14,280 nucleotides of DNA from Rhodospirillaceae bacterium. Its GTDB lineage: Bacteria > Pseudomonadota > Alphaproteobacteria > UBA8366 > GCA-2717185. The position numbers and the translations under genes were made by a program. Positions 1 to 7,833 of the stretch are shown here, in pieces. The notes under the pieces are model-generated. The model saw nothing but the letters and a program-made list of their open reading frames with translations, had not been told where the DNA came from and ran no database searches. Where the stretch lies: contig PBDC01000084.1 in assembly GCA_002717185.1 (NCBI GenBank), positions 1 through 14,280 of the forward strand. The letters are read 5' to 3'. How positions within the stretch are numbered: the stretch's first letter is position 1; the number at the start of each line of letters is the position of its first letter.

Positions 1-679
1 CCATAAGCGCCTGCGCTTCGGCTTCCGGCAGTCCAGCAAGGCCAATCGTATGACCCTCATTGATATAAAGCGCCTTGCGGCCCGTATCGGGATGGGTACG
101 GACGACCGGGTGGGTGACTTCACCCAAAGTTTCCAGCTGTTCCTCGCTAAGTGGCGGACGGTCAGGGTTTTTCGCCCGCGCCTTCTCGTAATCGCGGGTG
201 TAGTTGTAAACGCCCTGCAGACGGTCGATGCGGCTCCGGGTTTCCGGAGGTAGCGCATCCAACACTGTGTGCATGTCGGCGAACAATGTGTCGCCACCCT
301 CAGGCGGGATTTCATGTGCGTAGAGCATGGAACCGAGCGGTGGTTGCTCCGAATATGACATATCGCTGTGCCAGTGCCGGCCCGCATCGGCGATCCCGAC
401 GGGTTCGCCGTTCTTGCGAAGGTTCGACAGGACGAGGACTTCAGGATGGTCGGGTAGGCAGAACTTTGACAGAACGTGGCCTTGCAGTTCACCGAACCGT
501 CTGGCAAAGGAGATTTGTGCCGTGGGGTCGATCCGCTGATCACGGATTGCGATTACACCGTGATCCAGGAATGCTTTGCGGATGCAAGCGAACTGCTCGT
601 CATCGTCCCAATTGTTCAAATCGGCACCCGTCACTTCGGCCGCGAAAACATCCGACAAAGGGGTGACATCGATTGGCAT
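1..679 (-). CDS. TauD/TfdA-family 2-oxoglutarate/Fe(II) dioxygenase (partial, C-terminus beyond the left edge)
   Basis: The reading frame is open on the minus strand from an ATG at 679 to the left edge, giving about 226 N-terminal residues of a family usually near 280-300. The iron-binding H-x-D pair is visible as WHSD (His104, Asp106). It is followed by a conserved PPEGGDT segment and a VVRTHP segment typical of the family. The distal iron His and the 2-oxoglutarate-binding Arg would lie outside the window. A purine-rich GGGGCGAA stands upstream of the chosen ATG, and no other in-frame ATG was found just before it. Family members couple decarboxylation of 2-oxoglutarate to hydroxylation of a substrate, often a sulfonate, phenoxyacid or amine derivative, in the cytoplasm. 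It is clearly homologous to the dioxygenase transcribed away from it at 776, sharing an H-V-L-x-x-F-C-L-P-x-H-P-E block. The substrate cannot be read from the sequence. Confidence 0.9.
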   Translation of the reverse strand, partial: MPIDVTPLSDVFAAEVTGADLNNWDDDEQFACIRKAFLDHGVIAIRDQRIDPTAQISFARRFGELQGHVLSKFCLPDHPEVLVLSNLRKNGEPVGIADAGRHWHSDMSYSEQPPLGSMLYAHEIPPEGGDTLFADMHTVLDALPPETRSRIDRLQGVYNYTRDYEKARAKNPDRPPLSEEQLETLGEVTHPVVRTHPDTGRKALYINEGHTIGLAGLPEAEAQALM

Positions 680-775
680 TCGTAATTCGCCCCGTAATTG
701 GTTCCGACGCTTTGATAGCGTAGTTTGGGCCATATGCTAGGTTTCGTCCAACGTTAGTAAAGAGGCGGAAGTGAA
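680..775. promoter_or_regulatory. Divergent promoter/operator region between the two dioxygenase genes
   Basis: This 96-bp gap must hold the start signals for both divergent dioxygenase genes. It contains a direct repeat CGTAATT at 681-687 and 693-699 (12-bp period) and a perfect inverted repeat ACGCT-TTGAT-AGCGT at 707-721. For the rightward gene a weak -35-like TTGATA (712-717) and -10-like TATGCT (733-738) can be seen, but with a short 15-bp spacer. GAGGCGGAA just before the ATG at 776 is a good ribosome binding site. The repeats are seen directly; their role as binding sites for a shared regulator is inference, since no regulator gene is present in the window. Confidence 0.4.
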
Positions 776-1645
776 ATGACAGAGTTCAGTTTTAAATCCC
801 TAACGGAAAACGTCGGATCTGAGGTCATGGGCCTTGATATGCGCAAGCCTTTAGACGATTGCGCGCGAGATCGACTCGAGCGAGAACTGGCAGATCGTTC
901 GGTACTCCTGGTTCGGGGGCAAACCGAATTGACGCCAAAACAGCACATTGCTTTTAGCCGTTGCTTCGGTCCGTTGGAAGACCATGTTCTGCAGAATTTT
1001 TGTCTGCCCGGCCATCCGGAAATCTTCGTCGTCTCCAACATCGTTGAGAATGGCAAGCATATCGGTGCCTATGGGGGGTCGAAGGAGTACCATTCAGACC
1101 TTGCCTATCTGCCGGAGCCCAGCATGGGATCGGTGTTCCATTGCTTGGAATGCCCAGAAGAGGGTGGCGAGACTGCAATTGTCAGCATGAGCGCGGTTTA
1201 CGAAGCATTATCTGCGGAACGGCGCGGATGGCTGTCGCAGAAGCGCGCCGTTTTCGACTATGTCTGGCAGTATGAGCGCGCTCATCGTGACCGGCCTGCA
1301 CTTACTGATGAGCAGAAGGAGCGGGTGCCGCCAATTGGCCATCCAGCCGTACGTACCCATCCGGTAAACGGAAAGCCGGCGCTGTTCCTGTCAGAAATCT
1401 GGGTGCGGCGTTTCGAGGGTTTGGACGACGAAGAAAGCCAAATGATGATCCGCGATATCCTAGATTTCGCAACTAGTCCTGAATTTACCTACGTTCATAA
1501 ATGGCGACCTGGGGACGTTATTATCTGGGACAACCGTAACTCGATGCACAAGGCTTGCCCGTTCGACGAAACCAACACTCGTCGGCGCATGCACCGCACA
1601 ACAATCAAGGGCAGCGTGCCATTCTTTCAGGCGAAGGCGGCGTAA
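776..1645 (+). CDS. TauD/TfdA-family 2-oxoglutarate/Fe(II) dioxygenase
   Basis: A complete 289-residue protein, normal length for the TauD/TfdA family. The full set of active-site residues is visible: His106 and Asp108 in EYHSD, the distal iron ligand His258 in the WDNRNSMHKA segment, and Arg274 in MHRTT, which by analogy with TauD holds the 2-oxoglutarate carboxylate. The expected reaction is O2- and 2-oxoglutarate-dependent hydroxylation of a small organic substrate in the cytoplasm, with release of succinate and CO2. The start at 776 follows GAGGCGGAA at proper spacing. It is a paralogue of the divergent gene to its left, but residues next to the metal motif differ (EYHSDLAY versus HWHSDMSY), so the two may prefer different substrates. 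Taurine, an aryloxyalkanoate or another acid are all possible; the specific substrate is unknown. Confidence 0.92.
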   Translation: MTEFSFKSLTENVGSEVMGLDMRKPLDDCARDRLERELADRSVLLVRGQTELTPKQHIAFSRCFGPLEDHVLQNFCLPGHPEIFVVSNIVENGKHIGAYGGSKEYHSDLAYLPEPSMGSVFHCLECPEEGGETAIVSMSAVYEALSAERRGWLSQKRAVFDYVWQYERAHRDRPALTDEQKERVPPIGHPAVRTHPVNGKPALFLSEIWVRRFEGLDDEESQMMIRDILDFATSPEFTYVHKWRPGDVIIWDNRNSMHKACPFDETNTRRRMHRTTIKGSVPFFQAKAA

Positions 1646-1784
1646 ACAGAGAGGGCCTAAATCTCTTCTAAGATGGTCTTCTGAGCAGCGGCTGCTGCCA
1701 ACTCAGTGGTCGCTGATTTGAAGTGATTTTTCTAGGAATAGACTAAGAGCTCGGACATTCGGAACGAAGCGGCTCATTCTGTCG

Positions 1785-1813
1785 TTGATGCCGGCAATTA
1801 GCGGCCTCAAAAT
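1785..1813 (+). promoter_or_regulatory. Weak sigma-70-like promoter candidate before the acyl-CoA ligase
   Basis: TTGATG (1785-1790) and CAAAAT (1808-1813) are separated by 17 bp and match 8 of 12 consensus positions. The gap from 1646 to 1852 otherwise shows no gene and no clear terminator. Weak motif, stated only as a candidate. Confidence 0.22.
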
Positions 1814-1852
1814 AATGGTAAAGTGAAGAAGAGACGAACAGAGGATCGGGTT

Positions 1853-3478
1853 ATGCGCGGACTGATGATGGATACGCCGCTGCTGGTGTCGTCGCTGTTG
1901 CGGCATGGGGCAGCGATATATGGAGACAGCGAGGTCGTTTCGCGGACAGTCGAAGGGCCGATCCATCGCTACGGATATGCCGAGGCGCATAGGCGTTCCC
2001 AGCAACTTGCAAACGCGTTAATCCGGCTTGGCGTGAAGCTGGGAGACCGGATCGGCACCATCGCCTGGAACACCTACCGCCATTTCGAAATTTATTTCGG
2101 CGTTTCCGGCATGGGCGCAGTATGCCACACCATGAACCCACGGCTGCATCCCTCGCAGATCCTCTACATGCTGGACCATGCGGAGGACCAATACGTGTTT
2201 GTCGACACTACCTTCCTGCCGTTGATAGAACAGATTGCCGGCCAGGCGAAGACCCTGAAGGGCGTGATCGTATTGACCGACCGGGCCAGAATGCCCGAGA
2301 GCGAAATCGAAAACCTAATTTGCTACGAAGAGTTGGTCGGATCGGAAACGGATGTCTACGATTGGCCAGAGTTCGACGAGTGGACGGCTTCGTCGCTCTG
2401 CTATACTTCTGGAACGACCGGCAACCCGAAGGGCGTGCTCTTTTCCAACCGTGCGACTGTGCTCCATTCGCTAACCGTTGCGATGCCGAACGTGCTCAAT
2501 CTGTCGGACAGTGAATGCATCCTGCCGGTCGTGCCGATGTTTCACGCCAACGCATGGGGCGTCCCCTACGCGGCGGTCATGACCGGTACAAAGCTGGTTA
2601 TGCCGGGCGCGCGGCTCGACGGTGAGGCCGTTTATGAGATGCTGAACGACGAGAAGGTGACCTTTTCCGCGGGGGTGCCGACGGTTTGGATCATGTTGCT
2701 CGCTTATATGCGTGAACAAAACAAAAAACTTGATCATCTGCAGCGCGTCGTGATCGGCGGCTCCGCCGCGTCACGCTCGATGATCCAGGCCTTTGAGGAG
2801 GAGTTTGGGGTCGAAGTCCGGCACGGCTGGGGCATGACCGAAATGTCGCCGGTAGGCGCGATCAACACTTTGGCACCGAAGATGAGTGACCTTTCGGTCG
2901 AAGAGAAACTGGATATCCAATCCAAGCAGGGCCGCCCGCCTTATGGCGTCGAAATGAAAATTACCGACGAACAGGGCAATTCGCTGCCGCATGACGGTGA
3001 AGCTTATGGTGAGTTGAAGGTCCGCGGACCTTTTATATGCAGTGGCTATCTTGGCCTTGAGAATTCCGAAGCACATGGGGACGGATGGTTTGACACCAAC
3101 GATGTCGCTTCGATCGACCCTCAGGGCTACATGCAAATAGTCGACCGCAAAAAGGATATCATCAAGTCCGGCGGCGAATGGATCAGTTCAATCGACCTGG
3201 AAGACATCGCAATGGGGCACCCGGATGTGCTACAGGCCGCTGTGATAGGCGTGAACCATCCGAAATGGGACGAACGGCCTCTCTTGCTCGTTGTGCCCAA
3301 GGAAGGGAAAACCCCGGAAAAGAAGGATATACTTAGCTATTTGTCCGATAAGGTTGCCAAATGGTGGCTGCCCGACGATGTCATTGTCGTCGACTCTTTA
3401 CCCATCGGTGGCACTGGCAAGGTCCTTAAGAACGAGCTCCGGGAACAGTTTAAGGACTATGAACTGCCGGGGGCATGA
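1853..3478 (+). CDS. Acyl-CoA ligase (AMP-forming), AlkK/DmdB-type medium-chain or methylmercaptopropionate-type family
   Basis: A 541-residue ANL-superfamily adenylating enzyme that would convert a carboxylic acid, ATP and CoA into an acyl-CoA. The P-loop is [11 protein letters not shown] (from Tyr184), the aromatic/threonine motif is GWGMTE (Glu330), the hinge region is [13 protein letters not shown], and the catalytic C-terminal lysine is Lys523 in GGTGK. The N-terminal [12 protein letters not shown] and the NPRLHPSQI block resemble the family holding AlkK and the DMSP-pathway ligase DmdB (about 540 residues). The ATG at 1853 is chosen because AGAGGA stands 8 bases before it; an in-frame ATG at 1823 lacks such a site and would add 10 basic residues. 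The usual TGD around the ribose-binding aspartate reads TND here (Asn416-Asp417). Substrate could be a medium-chain, branched or thio acid; which one is not resolved. Confidence 0.92.
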   Translation: MRGLMMDTPLLVSSLLRHGAAIYGDSEVVSRTVEGPIHRYGYAEAHRRSQQLANALIRLGVKLGDRIGTIAWNTYRHFEIYFGVSGMGAVCHTMNPRLHPSQILYMLDHAEDQYVFVDTTFLPLIEQIAGQAKTLKGVIVLTDRARMPESEIENLICYEELVGSETDVYDWPEFDEWTASSLCYTSGTTGNPKGVLFSNRATVLHSLTVAMPNVLNLSDSECILPVVPMFHANAWGVPYAAVMTGTKLVMPGARLDGEAVYEMLNDEKVTFSAGVPTVWIMLLAYMREQNKKLDHLQRVVIGGSAASRSMIQAFEEEFGVEVRHGWGMTEMSPVGAINTLAPKMSDLSVEEKLDIQSKQGRPPYGVEMKITDEQGNSLPHDGEAYGELKVRGPFICSGYLGLENSEAHGDGWFDTNDVASIDPQGYMQIVDRKKDIIKSGGEWISSIDLEDIAMGHPDVLQAAVIGVNHPKWDERPLLLVVPKEGKTPEKKDILSYLSDKVAKWWLPDDVIVVDSLPIGGTGKVLKNELREQFKDYELPGA

Positions 3479-3569
3479 CGTCCGGTGCAATGGAATGGCG
3501 GCGTGACGTTACGAAGCGGGTGGTCATTTGTACGCAGAACAGCAGCTTTGGTGTCTCGAACAAAAAGGT

Positions 3570-3597
3570 AGGGGAGCCGTTTTGCAGTCGTTCCCCT
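3570..3597 (-). other. Inverted repeat; terminator-like only on the minus strand
   Basis: AGGGGAGC (3570-3577) can pair with GTTCCCCT (3590-3597), allowing one G-U pair, around a 12-base loop. Read leftward, the stem is followed by ACCTTTTTG, as in a weak intrinsic terminator. Read rightward no T-run follows. No minus-strand gene lies just to its right, so its role, if any, is unclear. The rest of the 3479-3709 gap shows no gene. Confidence 0.25.
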
Positions 3598-3709
3598 TGA
3601 AATATGCCGAGCTTGATGATTTGTGGTAGTAGCGAAGGTACCTGATCGGTCGTGCAGCATCTGGCATAATACAGGTAACCAAATTTTCTCTTTCTCAGAG
3701 GAGTTCGAC

Positions 3710-4096
3710 ATGTTCAACCACGTAATGGTTGGAGCTAAAGACATTGACGCATCGAAGCGTTTCTACGATGTGATACTGGGCGTCCTCGGTATTGCCCCCG
3801 GCGTTAGAGACTCTGCGGTGCGCTGCCGGTATCACGGAAGCGGCGGCGTGTTCATGATCAAGATGCCGATCGACGGAAAGCCAGCCACCAACGGCAACGG
3901 CAGCACCATCGGTTTCGCTGCACAAGACACCGCGGAAGTCGATGCCTGGCATGCAGCCGGCATCGCCAACGGTGGTACCACCTGCGAAGACCCGCCCGGA
4001 ACGCGGGATAGTGGGGTGTATCTTGCCTATCTACGAGACCCTGCTGGCAATAAAATTTGCGCGGCCTATCGCAAGCGTGTCGGCACGTCCAATTAG
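3710..4096 (+). CDS. VOC-superfamily (glyoxalase/bleomycin-resistance fold) protein
   Basis: A 128-residue single-domain protein with the two half-modules of the vicinal oxygen chelate fold. The first runs from FNHVMVG with DASKRFYD to the FMIKMP strand, the second from STIGFAAQD through DAWHAAG to YLRDPAGNKIC. The start at ATG 3710 has AGAGGAG 7 bases upstream; the same frame is open further upstream but without a family match. His4 sits where the first metal ligand of glyoxalases lies, but the remaining usual ligands are not evident: the second half begins IGFAA rather than with a His, and the last strand ends KICAAY rather than with a Glu. It may thus not be a true lactoylglutathione lyase. 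It lies 231 bp behind the acyl-CoA ligase and probably has its own promoter. The product is a small cytoplasmic protein of unknown substrate. Confidence 0.87.
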   Translation: MFNHVMVGAKDIDASKRFYDVILGVLGIAPGVRDSAVRCRYHGSGGVFMIKMPIDGKPATNGNGSTIGFAAQDTAEVDAWHAAGIANGGTTCEDPPGTRDSGVYLAYLRDPAGNKICAAYRKRVGTSN

Positions 4097-4210
4097 CCTC
4101 GTATTGTAGGCTTCAGCTCGAAACAGTGACACTAACCGAGTGCATATTAATTTAGGTCTGCGTTTGAATTGTGCACCGGCTGCCGTGTCGGAGTTTCCAA
4201 GAACAGCGAG

Positions 4211-5971
4211 CTATCCTCCATACAGACCCTCCAGTGCCTTGCCGTATTCCGCGTTAATGACATGGCGGCGGATTTTCATGCTGGGGGTCATCATCTCATT
4301 GTCGGTGGTGAAGGCTTCGTGCGCGATGGTGAAGCGTCGGATCCGTTCGATCATATTTAGCTTCTGGTTCACCCTATCGACCGCGTCGGAGAGCCTAGAC
4401 TGAAGTTCGTCCTCGCTGCCGACTGTCTTGATTAAGTCTTCGTCCGGCACTAGCAGCGCTACCAGGTGCGGCCGGCGATCGCCAAAAACCATAGCCTGAC
4501 TGATTTCTGGCTCGATGGTTAGCATGCCCTCGACCCGCTGCGGCGAGATATTGTCGCCACCGGCATTGACGATAATGTCTTTCTTGCGGTCTGTGATCTG
4601 TATATAGCCGTCCGCGTCCAACACGCCGATGTCACCGGTATGCAGCCAGCCATCGATTAGCACCTCAGCGGTAGCATCCGGGTTATTCCAGTATCCGTCC
4701 ATCAGTAGCTCGCCCTGCACCAGGATTTCACCATCCTCGGCGATCTTCACGGTGACGCCGGTCAGCGCCGGTCCGACTGTGTGGATACGCACGCCGTCTA
4801 CCGGATTGCAACTGATGACGGGCGCTGATTCCGTCTGGCCGTAGCCCTGAAGGATGCGCACGCCAAGTGATATGAAGAAAGTTCCTATCTCGGGGTTGAG
4901 CGGCGCCCCGCCGGACACGAAAGCCTTGAGGCGCCCGCCGAACCGTTCCGCAACTTTAGCGCGCACCAGCTTGTCGAGCGCTGCGTCGAACACGTTATCC
5001 ATATAGGAGAGGGAGGCAGGGTTCTCATAGCGCTTGCGGCCAAGTTCGACCGCCTTCATGAACATTTTCTCCTTAAGGCCGCCGGCCTGCTGCACGCCGT
5101 TGATAATTCGGCCATGGATCGCCTCATAGAGGCGTGGCACTGCGGTCATGATGGTCGGTGCGGTCTCTGCCATGTTGCCGACCAGCCGGTCGATACCTTG
5201 TGCGTAGTAAATTTCCGCGCCGATCGAGAGCGCGAAATGCAGGCCGGCGGTATGCTCGTAGGAGTGTGACAGTGGTAAGAAAGAAAGAAACCGCTCGCCG
5301 TCTTCGGCGAAGTTACATAGCTCGCTCAGCAGGTCGTAGGCGCCCTTGCAGTTGCATAGGATTGCCCCGTGGCTCAAGAGGACGCCCTTTGGCATGCCGC
5401 CGGTACCGGAGGTGTAGATGATGCAACTCGCGTCCTTGCGGTTGATGCCATCGATCCGCTCGGCCACGTCGTCGGGAAGAGCGCGTCCGGCTTCCAGTGT
5501 GTCCGCCCAACGTACAATATGCGCTCCTTGCGTTCCCATGATATCAGCGTCGATAGCGATGACGGTATTGATTTCGGACGAACGCTGGACTGCTGGCATC
5601 AGCCGAGCTGCCAATGCATTGGTCGAGACGATCGCCAGTTTTGCGCCGCTGTCTGATAGAATATGTAAATGGTCGTCTGGTGTGTTGGTGACATAAGCCG
5701 GTACTGAGATCGCCCCAGCGGCCATGATCGCCAGGTCGGCAATTGCCCATTCCGGTCGGTTCTCGGCCACGATGACAACTCGGTCTCCTGGTTCGACGTT
5801 GAGAGTACGTAATCCTCGTGACAGGGCTGAAACCTGCTCGGCCACTGTCGCCCAGCTTAGTGTGGCCCAGTTCTCGCTCGGTTTAGAGGCGAGACAAGTT
5901 TCATCGCCGCGGCGCTGAGCGCGTTCAAAAAACATTGCCGGTAAATTGCGGATTGAATCGTAATCTATCAT
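4211..5971 (-). CDS. Long-chain acyl-CoA synthetase (AMP-forming), FAA1/FadD15-like
   Basis: A 586-residue ANL-superfamily ligase, within the usual 580-620 range of bacterial long-chain acyl-CoA synthetases. The P-loop is YTSGTGGMPKG (from Tyr186), followed by an SHSYEHT segment typical of this subfamily, then GYGQTES and WLHTGDIG with DRKKDIIVNAGGDNISP. The C-terminus carries MTPSMKIRR, matching the lysine-bearing end of this type. It would activate fatty acids to acyl-CoA for beta-oxidation or lipid synthesis, at the membrane or in the cytoplasm. The start at 5971 (MIDYDS) is preferred since the family N-terminus begins there and an AGGGA lies upstream; an in-frame ATG at 6022 would add 17 residues but has no visible ribosome binding site. 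It ends tail to tail with the VOC gene and is divergent from pepF. It belongs to a different subfamily from the ligase at 1853, so the two are not a recent duplication. Confidence 0.92.
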   Translation of the reverse strand: MIDYDSIRNLPAMFFERAQRRGDETCLASKPSENWATLSWATVAEQVSALSRGLRTLNVEPGDRVVIVAENRPEWAIADLAIMAAGAISVPAYVTNTPDDHLHILSDSGAKLAIVSTNALAARLMPAVQRSSEINTVIAIDADIMGTQGAHIVRWADTLEAGRALPDDVAERIDGINRKDASCIIYTSGTGGMPKGVLLSHGAILCNCKGAYDLLSELCNFAEDGERFLSFLPLSHSYEHTAGLHFALSIGAEIYYAQGIDRLVGNMAETAPTIMTAVPRLYEAIHGRIINGVQQAGGLKEKMFMKAVELGRKRYENPASLSYMDNVFDAALDKLVRAKVAERFGGRLKAFVSGGAPLNPEIGTFFISLGVRILQGYGQTESAPVISCNPVDGVRIHTVGPALTGVTVKIAEDGEILVQGELLMDGYWNNPDATAEVLIDGWLHTGDIGVLDADGYIQITDRKKDIIVNAGGDNISPQRVEGMLTIEPEISQAMVFGDRRPHLVALLVPDEDLIKTVGSEDELQSRLSDAVDRVNQKLNMIERIRRFTIAHEAFTTDNEMMTPSMKIRRHVINAEYGKALEGLYGG

Positions 5972-6051
5972 CTTGCAGGTCCATCCCTGTTTTCTCGCTT
6001 GCCCGCGGCTTTTCCGGGACATATATCGATGTGGCCACAGGAGTAAAAGCT
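5972..6051. promoter_or_regulatory. Short divergent intergenic region with a 10-bp palindrome
   Basis: Eighty bases separate the starts of the long-chain acyl-CoA synthetase and pepF. A perfect palindrome TGTGGCCACA (6030-6039) sits directly before the AGGAG ribosome binding site of pepF. No convincing -10/-35 pair was found on either strand. An operator role is inference only. Confidence 0.25.
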
Positions 6052-7833
6052 ATGAGCGACGCGACCACCCTCGGCAGCCTGCCGGAATGGGACCTCGACG
6101 ACCTTTATCCAGGACGGGACGCGCCCGAGCTGGAAGCCGATTTGAAGAGCGCAACCAAGGACGCAGAGGCCTTTGCCAAGGACTATAAGGGCAAGTTGGC
6201 AGGGTTGGACGGCGCGGGATTGGCTGCGGCGATCGCCGCCTATGAGCGCATCGAAGAGACGCTTGGCCGCATTATGAGTTACGCTGGTTTGGTTCATGCG
6301 GGCAATGTTAGTGATCCCGAGATTGGTCAATTCTATCAGAACATGCAGGAACGGGCGAATACGATCGGCACCAATCTGTTGTTCTTCACCTTGGAGCTAA
6401 ACCGGATCGACGAGAAGGATCTGGACGCCAAGACCTCCGGATCTGCTGAACTTGCGCGCTACGCTTCATGGCTCCGGGATGTGCGCGCTATGCGTCCCCA
6501 TCAGCTTGCGGATGAGATCGAGAAGCTACTTTACGAGAAACAAGTCGCAGGTCGCGCTGCTTGGGTGCGGCTTTTCGACGAGACCATGGCTGGTCTGCGC
6601 TTCCCCTACCGCGGCCGAGAATTGTCGTCGACGGAAATTCTGAACCTCTTATCTGCTCATGACGGCGAAGTGCGCAAAGCGGCTGCGAAGAGCACCGGTA
6701 AAGTGCTGGGAGATAATATCCGTTTGTTCTCGCTGATCACTAATACCTTGGCGAAGGACAAAGAAATCGAGGACCGTTGGCGCAACTTTGCGCGGCCAGT
6801 CTCTTCGCGCAATCTGTCGAACTACGTCGAGGACGAGGTTGTCGACGCGCTAGTCGAGGCAGTCAAGGGATCCTATCCGCGCCTGTCGCATCGTTACTAT
6901 GCGTTGAAAGCGCGCTGGTTTGGTGTAAAGCAGCTTGACTATTGGGATCGCAATGCTCCGCCACCGGATGAGGACGATAGGATCGTTCCTTGGAATGAGG
7001 CGCGTGATACGGTGCTTAACGCTTATGGCGCCTTCTCTGATGAACTGGCAGGGCTGGGCCGCAAATTTTTCGATAATGCCTGGATCGACGCACCTGTAAG
7101 GCCTGGTAAGGCTTCGGGCGCTTTCGCGCATCCGACTGTGCCCTCGGCGCATCCCTATCTGCTGCTCAATTATCAGGGGAAAACACGCGACGTGATGACC
7201 TTGGCGCACGAGCTGGGCCATGGTGTGCATCAGGTGCTGGCCGGGCCGCAGGGGCAACTGATGGCCGACACGCCACTCACCCTGGCGGAGACAGCGTCGG
7301 TATTCGGCGAGATGCTGACTTTCCAGGCGATGCTGGATGCGACGACAGACGAGAAGTCGCGTCGCGCAATGCTGGCCTCGAAGGTCGAAGATATGATCAA
7401 TACGGCGGTCCGACAGGTGGCGTTCTATGAGTTCGAGAGGAAGGTGCATGACGCCCGCCGCGAGGGCGAATTGTCGGCAGAGAAACTTTCGGAAATTTGG
7501 TTCGATGTGCAGGGTGAGAGCCTTGGGCCAGCGATCCGCTTCGAAGAGGAGTACGGACATTTCTGGGCCTATATTCCTCACTTCATCCATTCGCCCTTCT
7601 ACGTCTACGCCTACGCCTTTGGCGATTGTCTTGTGAATTCGCTTTATTCGCTATACGAAGACTCTGGACCTGATTTTGTTGATAAGTATTTCGACATGCT
7701 GAAAGCGGGGGGTACCTTGCGCCACAAGGAGCTGTTAGCGCCGTTTGGGCTGGATGCGACAGACCCACATTTCTGGCTGCGCGGGCTTGGCCTGGTTGAG
7801 AGTTTTATCGACGAACTCGAAGAGTTGTTATGA
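6052..7833 (+). CDS. pepF: Oligoendopeptidase F (M3B family zinc metallopeptidase)
   Basis: A 593-residue M3-family peptidase, close to the usual length of about 600. The zinc site is HELGH (His386, Glu387, His390) with the third ligand Glu413 in AETAS. The substrate-binding segment with HFIHSPFYVYAYAFG follows at about residues 510-523. No signal peptide is seen, in agreement with a cytoplasmic enzyme that cuts oligopeptides of limited length. The start at 6052 is chosen because AGGAG lies 7 bases before it and the family begins with a short stretch leading to LPEWDLDDLYPG; the frame is open 39 codons further upstream, but that would overlap the divergent synthetase start. Its stop overlaps the start of the next gene (ATGA), suggesting one transcript and coupled translation. 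Its role here is probably peptide turnover feeding the amino-acid enzymes beside it. Confidence 0.95.
   Translation: MSDATTLGSLPEWDLDDLYPGRDAPELEADLKSATKDAEAFAKDYKGKLAGLDGAGLAAAIAAYERIEETLGRIMSYAGLVHAGNVSDPEIGQFYQNMQERANTIGTNLLFFTLELNRIDEKDLDAKTSGSAELARYASWLRDVRAMRPHQLADEIEKLLYEKQVAGRAAWVRLFDETMAGLRFPYRGRELSSTEILNLLSAHDGEVRKAAAKSTGKVLGDNIRLFSLITNTLAKDKEIEDRWRNFARPVSSRNLSNYVEDEVVDALVEAVKGSYPRLSHRYYALKARWFGVKQLDYWDRNAPPPDEDDRIVPWNEARDTVLNAYGAFSDELAGLGRKFFDNAWIDAPVRPGKASGAFAHPTVPSAHPYLLLNYQGKTRDVMTLAHELGHGVHQVLAGPQGQLMADTPLTLAETASVFGEMLTFQAMLDATTDEKSRRAMLASKVEDMINTAVRQVAFYEFERKVHDARREGELSAEKLSEIWFDVQGESLGPAIRFEEEYGHFWAYIPHFIHSPFYVYAYAFGDCLVNSLYSLYEDSGPDFVDKYFDMLKAGGTLRHKELLAPFGLDATDPHFWLRGLGLVESFIDELEELL

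Noticed and set aside
151..666. A 171-codon plus-strand frame at the left edge
   Set aside because: It is antisense to the partial dioxygenase, whose minus-strand translation shows clear family motifs; the plus-strand product is Arg/Cys-rich and matches nothing known.
1684..1696. Palindrome AGCAGC-G-GCTGCT after the rightward dioxygenase, considered as a terminator
   Set aside because: The arms leave too small a loop unless shortened, and no T-run follows.
4095..4112. Short hairpin AGCCT-N8-AGGCT at the VOC stop codon, considered as a terminator
   Set aside because: The stem has only 5 bp and no T-run follows; the rest of the 4097-4210 gap shows no better hairpin.
6850..7590. A 246-codon open frame on the minus strand inside pepF
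   Set aside because: It lies wholly antisense to a well-supported peptidase gene with intact zinc motif, has no recognisable domain, and long antisense frames are common in GC-rich genes.
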